Program-made: the position numbers and the translations under genes
Assembly: GCA_051649085.1 (NCBI GenBank)
Contig: JBOFGK010000020.1
Location: 1-15,636, forward strand
Length of the DNA stretch: 15,636 nt
Source: JBOFGK01 sp051649085
GTDB taxonomy: Bacteria > Bacillota_I > Bacilli_A > UBA3375
Direction: 5' to 3'
Notes under the pieces: generated by a model
Seen by the model: only the letters and a program-made list of their open reading frames with translations
Told to the model about the DNA's origin: nothing
Database searches by the model: none
Part shown: positions 1 to 6,977 of the stretch, piece by piece
Position numbering within the stretch: the first letter of the stretch is position 1
Layout: every line of letters starts with the position of its first letter

Positions 1-45
1 TTAAGCGAATTTCGTATGGAATTCGAAAACATGAAACATATATGA
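1..45 (+). CDS. possible 3' tail of a convergent gene entering from the left edge (partial)
   Basis: Frame 1 on the plus strand is open from the first base to a TGA at 43-45 and reads LSEFRMEFENMKHI. These residues look more like a normal protein C-terminus than the F/H-rich minus-strand reading of the same bases. A hairpin follows four bases after the stop, as expected at the end of a gene. Only 14 codons are visible, so an open frame by chance is quite possible. No function can be assigned. Confidence 0.25.
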   Translation, partial: LSEFRMEFENMKHI

Positions 46-49
46 AAAT

Positions 50-79
50 GATGCACCTAAGAATGAACTCAAGTGCATC
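50..79 (-). terminator. hairpin, candidate weak or bidirectional terminator
   Basis: The outer arms GATGCAC and GTGCATC are perfect inverted repeats. Read as minus-strand RNA, the stem extends to 12 pairs through two G-U wobbles and closes a six-base loop, followed by AUUUUC. On the plus strand the wobble positions become A-C mismatches, so only the seven outer pairs form reliably, and TATAATAATAA follows. The structure therefore favours minus-strand use, ending the EIIA transcript, but the U tract is short. It could also serve a convergent gene ending at base 45. Confidence 0.4.
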
Positions 80-145
80 TATAATAATAACGATTTAGTG
101 ATATCAGGAATTTTATCCCCCATCACTTGACATAGAACCTTTTTT

Positions 146-174
146 TCTATAAAAAAAGAGGTAGCACTAGTCAA
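146..174 (-). promoter_or_regulatory. candidate sigma-A promoter, minus strand
   Basis: On the minus strand a -35 element TTGACT (169-174) lies 17 bp upstream of a -10 element TATAGA (146-151). The -35 matches consensus at five of six positions and the -10 at four of six. Transcription would start near base 139 and run toward the left edge, through the inverted repeats at 98-126 and 50-79. In AT-rich DNA such pairs arise by chance, so this is only a candidate. Confidence 0.25.
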
Positions 175-210
175 TCCAAGACATTGTGATACACTCTTCA
201 TTTTCTTTTA

Positions 211-555
211 TTAATTAGATAACATATCTATTTTATCTTTTAAAACTTTCATTTCTTGATAAACACCGATGAATTCATAGGCATTGATTCTAAGCATTTC
301 AGTCATAAGTAATTGATCTTCAGCATGCATAAATAAAATGCTATATGGAATATCTTCACCACGTGCTTCCTTTTTCGCAAATTCAAAATGATATTCATGA
401 GCACCATCAAATATTTGATCAGCCTCTTGCATTATTTCTTTTGCTTTTTCAAATTTTCCTTTTTTAGCTTCTCTAATTGCTTGGGAGTACATTTTTTGTA
501 CTTTACTTACTTCACTAATTATCTCAAAACCGACTGTTTGTAAATGTTCTTTCAT
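211..555 (-). CDS. PTS lactose/cellobiose-family sugar-specific EIIA component
   Basis: This 114-residue protein has the length and all-helical pattern of the lactose/chitobiose EIIA family. The family forms cytoplasmic trimers that take phosphate from HPr and pass it to a cognate EIIB. The segment SILFMHAEDQLLMT matches the family's phospho-histidine region (usually LLLVHAQDHLMT). The phospho-acceptor is His77, and the family's trimer-core metal aspartate is Asp80. The N-terminal GFEIISEV and the central AHEYHFEFAKKEARGE segments also fit. The ATG at 553-555 is preferred over a TTG one codon upstream, because the AAGGCGG ribosome binding site (560-566) would sit only one base from the TTG. 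The gene has its own strong promoter and lies 62 bp after dnaE. No EIIB or EIIC gene is visible, so the sugar is unknown. Confidence 0.88.
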   Translation of the reverse strand: MKEHLQTVGFEIISEVSKVQKMYSQAIREAKKGKFEKAKEIMQEADQIFDGAHEYHFEFAKKEARGEDIPYSILFMHAEDQLLMTEMLRINAYEFIGVYQEMKVLKDKIDMLSN

Positions 556-559
556 CAAT

Positions 560-566
560 CCGCCTT
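560..566 (-). promoter_or_regulatory. ribosome binding site deciding the EIIA start
   Basis: Minus-strand AAGGCGG differs from AAGGAGG at one position. It lies four bases before the ATG at 553-555 and only one base before the alternative TTG at 556-558, so it supports the ATG. Confidence 0.6.
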
Positions 567-576
567 TCTTACTTAA

Positions 577-605
577 AGTATATCATGTAAATAGTTAACT
601 GTCAA
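577..605 (-). promoter_or_regulatory. strong sigma-A-type promoter of the PTS EIIA gene
   Basis: On the minus strand a perfect -35 TTGACA (600-605) is separated by exactly 17 bp from the -10 TATACT (577-582), which matches TATAAT at five of six positions. An A-rich tract just upstream, at about 606-618, resembles an UP element. The expected start near base 570 leaves a leader of about 15 nt carrying the ribosome binding site. The 8-bp palindrome AGTTAACT (593-600) sits in the spacer and touches the -35, so it could be an operator, but it is too short to be convincing. No CcpA cre-like site is obvious. The promoter lies entirely in the gap between dnaE and the EIIA gene. Confidence 0.82.
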
Positions 606-617
606 GATTTTTCTTTT

Positions 618-3600
618 TTAAAAGGGTAACTTAATTAATTCGAGTTTTTCAAGCGCAAATCCTCGCTCACGTAAGACTATTTCAAATACAAAGTAGTTTC
701 CTTGTCCTGCTTTTAATTCTTTAAAATAATGTTCATAAACTTCAGGAAAAACAGTAATATCATAATTATTAAATTCACTTAACACCTCTAAAAAAGCCAT
801 TTTTTGGTCTTTTTTTGTATTAATTTCACGTACTTTTTGTAATTTTGCAAGTACAAGAAAATTTCGATTTCGATTAACTTTTTCATATTGATTTATACGT
901 TCAATTGTCGTTAAGTTTACTTTATTCACTAGTTTACTAATTTCATTAAAGAGATGATACTTTATATTGATTGAAAGTGCTTTTTGTTCATAACTTGCAA
1001 GCTCGGTAAATGAAAATTCTTCTGTACTTATTTTCACGCGCTTCTTTGTAATAAAAACCGAAGCATCATTTGATAATTCTTTTTCACGGTTTAATAGTTC
1101 AATAAAAGCTTTTTTAGGCACTTGTGCGAAGTCAAAGACACCTGCGTAAATCAATTGTTGAAATTCTTGAACAGTAATTGCTGTATGAATAAACAGTAAT
1201 TCAATTATTTCATTAATTTTTAATGTTTGAGTAATTTTAGTTTGTTCTCGTAGTTCGATTATTTCCTTTGCAACTTCATTTCGAACACCATTAATCATTG
1301 AAAGACCAATTAGTAAGTTATTCCCTTGTTTTACTAAAGAATATGCTGAATGCCATAGTGATGGTGGAAGTAGTTTAAATTCATCTGCTTGTAATTCCAA
1401 ATAAAATTCATTCTTTTTGGTTGTTGTCGTATATCGTTCAAACATTACCGCATAAAATTCAGCAGGATAATGTGCTTTTAAATAGGCCATTTGATAGACA
1501 ATTGTTGCATACGAATATGCATGTGCTTTATTAAATCCATAATCAGCAAATTTTAAAATTAATTCAAATACTTTTTCGGCAATTACTAAGTTTTGGTTAT
1601 TTTCAAGTGCTTTGGAAATGAATAATTCTCTTGTTTCTGTAAGTTTTTCCTCATCTTTTTTAGAAATTGCCCGTCTAATCAAATCAGCTTCTCCATAGCT
1701 GAAGTTAGCAAACTTACGAGCTATTTCCATTATTTGCTCTTGATAAATAATTATACCAGAAGTCGGTTTAAGAATCTCATCAATAACTTTCGTATATTTA
1801 GCAGCAGTAATCAAATTATTTTTCACTTTAATAAAATTATCAATTTCACTCATTGGACCTGGTCGATATAAAGATAAAATTAGAGCAACATCTGCAAATT
1901 CTTTTGGTTCATATTTTTGCAATAGATTTCTAATTCCAGCTGATTCCATTTGAAAAATTCCACTTGTTTTTGCACTTGCTAATAATTGATAAACTTTTGG
2001 ACAATCAAGTGGAATATTGGATAATTTAAATTGCTGCTTTTCTATTGGTAATTTATTTATAACTTCATGCATAATTGATAAATTTGTTAATGCTAGAAGA
2101 TCAAATTTGATTAGACCAATTGTTTCCAATTCTTCCATTGTATATGCACTAATTCCATTTTTAGTCGAGCAATAGTTGTTGACATCATTATTTGAAATAA
2201 CAATTCCTGCCGCATGAATACTTTCATGTTTAATTTGTCCTTCAAGCTTAATTATGTAATCATAACATAGTGCTAATTCTTGTTCTTTAACGAACAAATT
2301 GTTTAATTCTTTTTGCTTTTGTAGATTTTGTTTAAAGTTTAAAGTTGAATCAATCTTTTTCGTAATAAAGTCAATTTTTGTAGTTGCAACATTAAACGCT
2401 TTTAAAGTTGCCTTAATCGCCGATTTTGTTTGAAAACGTTGATTTGTAATAATTCTCATCACACGTTCTTGACCATACTTATTAACTAAATATTCAACAA
2501 TTTCGTCGCGTTTGCTATCTTCAAAATCTAAATCAATATCAGGCATTGATATTCGCATTGGATTTAAGAAACGCTCAAAAAACAATCCATATTTAACTGA
2601 ATCAATTTCTGTTATCCCGATTGCGTAGGCCACGAGCGAACCAGCAGCCGATCCACGACCTGGTCCTACATAAACATCATGTTGTTTGGCATATTTGACA
2701 ATGTCCCAGACAATTAAAAAGTAGTTTGTATAACCCATCTTTTCAATAACTTCTAACTCATAGTTTAAACGTTCCTGATAGTTTGGTGTTACTTGACCAT
2801 TTAAACGTCGTTTCAATCCATAATTGGCTAATTCACGCAAATATTCTGTATTCGAAGCTACCTCTTTTGCTAATTTAAATTCAATGATTGGTCTTGTCTG
2901 CGTTTCAATCTCTGTAGAAATTGTCGTAGCAAAGTCAGCAATATTAGCAAGTTTATCTATTTTTAAACTATGTTCAAATGAATAATGTGCGTGTTTTCGA
3001 AAGGCATCTCGTGCTTTTGTGAAAGCTTGTTCTTTTTCAATTGCTTTTACTAATGCATATTGTTCATATTCAGCTTCTTCAATGAAAAAAACTGGTTGAT
3101 TATTAATACATTTAATCTGGTTTTTTTGAGCAAACTCAAACATTTGTAAAGACGTTTTAGTTGAAAAATTACTAATTCCAAAATAGAAGTTGTCAAAAAG
3201 TGTCTGATATTGTTCAAGACGCTTTTTCACAATATTATTTTCGTTATCTTCTGCTTGTTGTTCACTAAATGCTTGTTCAATATATCCATATTCACCAGGA
3301 GTTACAGCAATCAAATCTGGCTCATGCGTTATAAGTTCTACTTTACCAAATTGATTAAACTCACTTACTAATTGATTAATTCTTACATATCCACGGTTAT
3401 TTTTTGCATACAACAATAGAGAAAAAACCCCTTCTTGGTGTGTAACACTAAGTTCAACTCCAAAAATTGGTTTTATATTATTAGATAAACATTGACTATT
3501 TAGTTGAAAAAAAGCTCTCGTTGAATTATAATCTGCAACTGCTAATGCAGTTATATTATTAGTTAATGCAAATTTAACAAGCTCGTTAATTCTAACAATA

Positions 3601-3641
3601 CTTTGTGAATAACTGTATTCTGTTTTCACATTTATGCTCAT
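618..3641 (-). CDS. dnaE: DNA polymerase III alpha subunit, DnaE type
   Basis: This is a C-family replicative DNA polymerase of 1007 residues, shorter than the Bacillus DnaE (about 1115) and near the size seen in small-genome relatives. The N-terminal PHP domain (about 1-200) is recognisable from NVKTEYS, ALAVADYN and KPIFGVE, but its metal-binding histidines are gone. The polymerase core contains GPGRGSAAGSLVAYAIG, then PDIDLDFED with catalytic Asp370 and Asp372, and GLIKFDLLAL with the third aspartate at Asp514. YQEQIMEIA, GEADLIRRAISKK and FNKAHAYSYATIVYQ are standard finger-domain motifs. A C-terminal OB-fold occupies roughly 920-1007. There is no exonuclease insert, so it is not PolC. 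The ribosome binding site AGAGGA overlaps the end of nrnA, and the ATG lies two bases after the nrnA stop. No terminator is visible before the EIIA promoter. Confidence 0.97.
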   Translation of the reverse strand: MSINVKTEYSYSQSIVRINELVKFALTNNITALAVADYNSTRAFFQLNSQCLSNNIKPIFGVELSVTHQEGVFSLLLYAKNNRGYVRINQLVSEFNQFGKVELITHEPDLIAVTPGEYGYIEQAFSEQQAEDNENNIVKKRLEQYQTLFDNFYFGISNFSTKTSLQMFEFAQKNQIKCINNQPVFFIEEAEYEQYALVKAIEKEQAFTKARDAFRKHAHYSFEHSLKIDKLANIADFATTISTEIETQTRPIIEFKLAKEVASNTEYLRELANYGLKRRLNGQVTPNYQERLNYELEVIEKMGYTNYFLIVWDIVKYAKQHDVYVGPGRGSAAGSLVAYAIGITEIDSVKYGLFFERFLNPMRISMPDIDLDFEDSKRDEIVEYLVNKYGQERVMRIITNQRFQTKSAIKATLKAFNVATTKIDFITKKIDSTLNFKQNLQKQKELNNLFVKEQELALCYDYIIKLEGQIKHESIHAAGIVISNNDVNNYCSTKNGISAYTMEELETIGLIKFDLLALTNLSIMHEVINKLPIEKQQFKLSNIPLDCPKVYQLLASAKTSGIFQMESAGIRNLLQKYEPKEFADVALILSLYRPGPMSEIDNFIKVKNNLITAAKYTKVIDEILKPTSGIIIYQEQIMEIARKFANFSYGEADLIRRAISKKDEEKLTETRELFISKALENNQNLVIAEKVFELILKFADYGFNKAHAYSYATIVYQMAYLKAHYPAEFYAVMFERYTTTTKKNEFYLELQADEFKLLPPSLWHSAYSLVKQGNNLLIGLSMINGVRNEVAKEIIELREQTKITQTLKINEIIELLFIHTAITVQEFQQLIYAGVFDFAQVPKKAFIELLNREKELSNDASVFITKKRVKISTEEFSFTELASYEQKALSINIKYHLFNEISKLVNKVNLTTIERINQYEKVNRNRNFLVLAKLQKVREINTKKDQKMAFLEVLSEFNNYDITVFPEVYEHYFKELKAGQGNYFVFEIVLRERGFALEKLELIKLPF

Positions 3642-3643
3642 AA

Positions 3644-4591
3644 CTATCCTCTTGTTGCTATTTTTAGTTTTTCAATCACATTTGTTACATCTGCCCAGTC
3701 ATAAATCATTCCACCAGATGCATTAAAGTGACCGCCACCTTCATATTCAGCAGCAATTTTCGATACATCAATTTTTCCTTTTGAACGTAAGTTAATTCGA
3801 ATAAATTTATCATATTCATTGAAAATGACCCAAGCCTTTATGCTTTTAAATGCCCCCATATGATTTACTAAAATACTTAGTTGACTATTTGAAATATTCA
3901 TTTCTGTTTGAAATTGTTTGTCAAAGATTAAATGTCCTACTCCATCTTCAATTATAATATTTTGATATGCCCATCCAAGTATTCGTAAAATAGTATCGTC
4001 TATTGTCTTAAGCTCAAGCACTGTTTCTTCAAACGCAAATTCATATTTAACAAGCTCACTTATCGTCTTAAAGGTATCACTAGATGTATTGGGGAAAGAA
4101 AAACCACCAGTGTCACCGTAAATTCCAATAAATAACTGACGAGCAATTTCACCATCAATTTCAAATTCTTTATTTTGTTCTTTAAATTGTAAGAACAGTT
4201 TAAAAATCATCTCTGATGTAGAAGCGCTATTTTTATCAACAAATCTTAAATTACCATATTGTTCAATGTCTGGATGATGATCAATTTTCACGACAAATTT
4301 TGCTCGCTTATAACGATTGTCTTCAATCCGAGGTACATTTGCTGTATCAACAATTATTACTAATGCGTCGTCATACTTATCGGTTGTAACATAATCACTA
4401 CAACCGATAAATGAAAATTCTCCATACTCATCATCTCCAACTACATAAACTTCTTTTTGGGGATAATTTTTTCGAAGCATTCCCCGAAGACCAAGTGCTG
4501 AGCCATAAGCATCAAAATCAGGTCGTTTATGACGATGAATAATAATTGTTTGATAACTTTCTACTAAATTAATTAATTCTTCATAATTCAT
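3644..4591 (-). CDS. nrnA: DHH/DHHA1 phosphoesterase, NrnA-like nanoRNase / pAp phosphatase
   Basis: This 315-residue cytoplasmic protein has the NrnA architecture, an N-terminal DHH domain and a C-terminal DHHA1 domain. Family members hydrolyse 2-5-nt RNAs, 3'-phosphoadenosine 5'-phosphate or cyclic-dinucleotide breakdown products using manganese. Metal-site motifs are present in order: HKRPDFDAYGS (His21, Asp25, Asp27), VDTAN (Asp82), the signature DHH at 104-106, and GGGHFNASGG (His288), the DHHA1 substrate-binding loop. The start codon overlaps the ackA stop in TAATG, with a ribosome binding site AGAGGCGG ten bases upstream. It ends two bases before dnaE, and an nrnA-dnaE neighbourhood is also known in Bacillus. 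Which substrate dominates, nanoRNA, pAp or pApA, cannot be told from sequence. Confidence 0.93.
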   Translation of the reverse strand: MNYEELINLVESYQTIIIHRHKRPDFDAYGSALGLRGMLRKNYPQKEVYVVGDDEYGEFSFIGCSDYVTTDKYDDALVIIVDTANVPRIEDNRYKRAKFVVKIDHHPDIEQYGNLRFVDKNSASTSEMIFKLFLQFKEQNKEFEIDGEIARQLFIGIYGDTGGFSFPNTSSDTFKTISELVKYEFAFEETVLELKTIDDTILRILGWAYQNIIIEDGVGHLIFDKQFQTEMNISNSQLSILVNHMGAFKSIKAWVIFNEYDKFIRINLRSKGKIDVSKIAAEYEGGGHFNASGGMIYDWADVTNVIEKLKIATRG

Positions 4592-5769
4592 TAAAATTGT
4601 TCCGCCTCTAAAGCAATTTGGTATTCTTCTTCTGTTGGAATTACAAACGCTTTTACTTTCGAATTCGCTGTTGAAATCTCTTTGTCTCCACGTGAATCAT
4701 TTGCTACTTCATCAAGTTCCACACCAAGACATGCAATTTTTTTCAGAACTCGTTCACGGACAATTGCTCCGTTTTCTCCAATTCCAGCAGTAAAGACAAT
4801 TGCATCTAATCCACCAAGTAACACAAAGTATGATCCAATTGTTTCTGCAAGACGTTGACAATAAATATCAAGCGCTAAGTCAGCTTGTTTGTTTCCAGCA
4901 GCAATTGCATCTTCAATATCTCTAAAGTCACTAGAAACTTCTGATAATCCAAGCATTCCACTTTCTTTATTTAAAGTATTAGTAATATCTTGAATACTCA
5001 TACCTGTTTGTTCTGCAACATAATTTATGATTGATGGATCAATATCTCCTGATCTTGTCCCCATCATAAGTCCTGCAAGTGGTGTAAGACCCATTGATGT
5101 CATAATGCTTTTTCCACCATCAATTGCAGTTACTGATGCACCATTTCCTAAGTGACAACAAATGAATTTAATATCAGCTTCTGCTTTATTTAAACGTTCT
5201 GACATAACAGATGCAATAAATTTATGACTTGTTCCGTGTGCTCCATAACGACGAACTCCTAAGTCACGGTACCATTTCATTGGTACTGGATAAATAAATG
5301 ATTCTTCCGGCATTGTCGCGTGAAACTCTGTATCGAAAACAGCAATATTTTGAGCCGTTGGCAATAATTTCATGAAAACTTTAATTCCTTGTGCGTTTGG
5401 AATATTGTGAAGAGGTGCTAGTTTGGCCAAATCAATAATTTGTTCTAGTTCTTTTTCACCAACTAAAACTGAGCTTTTGAAAATTTCTCCCCCTTGAACT
5501 ACACGATGACCAACTTTTGTAATTTCTGATAAGTCAGCAATTACATTATGTTTTTTAAATTCCTCTAACATTAGTGAGATTGCTTGTTCGTGATCAGCAA
5601 TTTTAGTCTCAACTACAAATTTTTCTCCATTAAGTTTTGTAACAATTTCCCCTGTTTCTAGTCCAATTCTATCAACAATTCCTTCTGTCACTTCAATGAA
5701 ACCTGGCATTTCATATAACTTGAATTTTAAACTTGAACTTCCTGCGTTAATTATTAATGTTTTTCTCAT
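4591..5769 (-). CDS. ackA: acetate kinase
   Basis: Acetate kinase interconverts acetyl phosphate and ADP with acetate and ATP, the substrate-level ATP step of fermentative overflow metabolism. The 392-residue length is typical of the family. Conserved features include NAGSSSLKF (Asn8), GHRVVQGG (Arg89), FDTEFHATMP (Asp146), RYGAHGTSHK (His178), CHLGNGASV, MGTRSGDIDP (Arg239), FTAGIGENG and the PTEEE segment near 378-382. These correspond to the known active-site residues of the Methanosarcina enzyme. The ribosome binding site GGAG stands six bases before the ATG, and the gene follows thiI after 11 nt. Its stop shares one base with the nrnA start, suggesting translational coupling. No phosphotransacetylase gene is in the window. 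Confidence 0.98.
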   Translation of the reverse strand: MRKTLIINAGSSSLKFKLYEMPGFIEVTEGIVDRIGLETGEIVTKLNGEKFVVETKIADHEQAISLMLEEFKKHNVIADLSEITKVGHRVVQGGEIFKSSVLVGEKELEQIIDLAKLAPLHNIPNAQGIKVFMKLLPTAQNIAVFDTEFHATMPEESFIYPVPMKWYRDLGVRRYGAHGTSHKFIASVMSERLNKAEADIKFICCHLGNGASVTAIDGGKSIMTSMGLTPLAGLMMGTRSGDIDPSIINYVAEQTGMSIQDITNTLNKESGMLGLSEVSSDFRDIEDAIAAGNKQADLALDIYCQRLAETIGSYFVLLGGLDAIVFTAGIGENGAIVRERVLKKIACLGVELDEVANDSRGDKEISTANSKVKAFVIPTEEEYQIALEAEQF

Positions 5770-5780
5770 TTTTTCTCCTT

Positions 5781-6977
5781 TTAAAAAAATTCTGTTAGTA
5801 GATTTTCTTTTTCTTCATTTAGCATCTCTTTTGTATACACATCGTATTTCATTTCAGTAATTAATTCTTCGTAATTTATTTTTGTTTCTTCTTTTAAAAT
5901 CATATCTAATTTAGGATTTAAATTTGGTTTTTTAGGTACGAAGATTACACAGCAATCGTCAAATGGACGAATCGAAATGTCATATGTTCCATATTCTTTA
6001 GCAAGTTCGATAATTTCTATTTTATCATATGTTAATAATGGTCGTAAAATTAAGACATCACATGTATTATCAGTTATTTGCATACTTGGTAAAATTTGTG
6101 AGGCAACTTGTGCTAAGTTTTCCCCAGTTACAATTGCATTTGTTTTTGTCTTCTTCATCAATCTTTTAGCAATTCTAATCATCATTCGTCTAAGTAATAG
6201 TACTTGATCGCTTGCATGACAATGATTATTAATTGCAACTTGTAAATCAGTTACTTTCATATCATAAAGTTTGATTGAACTGTCATATTTTTGCAAGACT
6301 TTAGTTAGGTCCTTAACTTTTTCTAATGATTCATCAAGCGTATATGGAGGTGAAGAAAAGTGCATTAATGTAACTCTTAATCCTCTTTTCATTGCTTGAA
6401 TCGCCGCAACAGGTGAATCAATACCACCTGATAAAAACACAAGCGCATGACCTGCTGTTCCGATTGGTAAACCACCCATTGCAGGAATATGTTTATTGAA
6501 AACAAAGGCCAAATGATGATGAATTTCAATTTTTATTTCTTGTTCAAAATTTTGTAAATTTACTTTCAATTCACGTTCATCATCAGTGTTAATTAAAATA
6601 TGAGCACCAACTTCACGTTCAAATTGATTTGAAATCATTGGAAAGTTTTTATTAATCCGTTTAACCGTCACTCGAAAATTTTGAATATTTGGATCAAATA
6701 CTTCAAAGGCGAGTTTTTTAATTGCATCAACCGTCGGTTCACAACTTGTTGCAATCGCATATGAATGAATTCCAGGAATCCGTTTAATCACTTCCTCGAT
6801 TGCCGGAATTTGTGATTGCTCAATTTCAACTAAATAAATTCGATTTCGGTCTTTTTTTACTACAAGCTTAAAGTCAGCTAATTGCTTTTGTACATTTTCA
6901 TGTAACTTCCGTTCAAAGTGCTTACGATTTTTTAATTTCAATGTAAGTTCACCGTAACGTAATAAAATTATTTTCAT
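5781..6977 (-). CDS. thiI: tRNA 4-thiouridine synthase ThiI
   Basis: ThiI adenylates and thiolates uridine 8 of tRNA, and in some bacteria also supplies sulfur for thiamine. The 398-residue protein has an N-terminal ferredoxin-like segment starting RYGELTLKLKNRKHFE, a THUMP domain to about residue 165, and a PP-loop ATPase with SGGIDS at 183-188. It lacks the C-terminal rhodanese domain of the E. coli enzyme, as usual in Gram-positives. The cysteine pair Cys342-Cys343, in DDCCVIF, matches the conserved CCxIF position of Firmicute ThiI and is the likely sulfur-handling site. Its ATG overlaps the TGA of the upstream desulfurase gene (ATGA), with a GAGGA ribosome binding site inside that gene. 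The close coupling fits a dedicated desulfurase-to-ThiI sulfur transfer. Confidence 0.97.
   Translation of the reverse strand: MKIILLRYGELTLKLKNRKHFERKLHENVQKQLADFKLVVKKDRNRIYLVEIEQSQIPAIEEVIKRIPGIHSYAIATSCEPTVDAIKKLAFEVFDPNIQNFRVTVKRINKNFPMISNQFEREVGAHILINTDDERELKVNLQNFEQEIKIEIHHHLAFVFNKHIPAMGGLPIGTAGHALVFLSGGIDSPVAAIQAMKRGLRVTLMHFSSPPYTLDESLEKVKDLTKVLQKYDSSIKLYDMKVTDLQVAINNHCHASDQVLLLRRMMIRIAKRLMKKTKTNAIVTGENLAQVASQILPSMQITDNTCDVLILRPLLTYDKIEIIELAKEYGTYDISIRPFDDCCVIFVPKKPNLNPKLDMILKEETKINYEELITEMKYDVYTKEMLNEEKENLLTEFF

Larger units (their letters stand above)
46..210. other. non-coding stretch with inverted repeats beyond the EIIA gene
   Basis: No secure gene lies between the EIIA stop codon and the left edge. 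Besides the hairpin at 50-79, this stretch contains arms GTGAT (98-102) and ATCAC (122-126) with a short inner GGA/TCC pairing, and an imperfect T-run/A-run palindrome at 137-162. The minus strand also carries a TTGACT / TATAGA pair with a 17-bp spacer. A minus-strand frame from 201 to 79 encodes 40 codons without a convincing ribosome binding site. Confidence 0.4.

Noticed and set aside
127..153. Plus-strand TTGACA followed by TATAAA
   Set aside because: The spacer is only 15 bp and no plus-strand gene follows.
137..162. Palindrome with a T-run and an A-run as an intrinsic terminator
   Set aside because: The T-run is in the 5' arm on both strands, no U tract follows the stem, and pairing leaves almost no loop, so it is not a canonical terminator.
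1377..1391. QADEF in DnaE (residues 751-755), resembling the E. coli beta-clamp-binding motif QADMF
   Set aside because: It lies in the fingers region aligned with the segment before LPPDVN in other DnaE proteins, not in the C-terminal clamp-binding position, so the match looks coincidental.
5977..6207. Plus-strand open frame of 76 codons opposite thiI
   Set aside because: It lies entirely antisense to a well-conserved gene, has no ribosome binding site context, and its composition is typical of a complementary-strand shadow.
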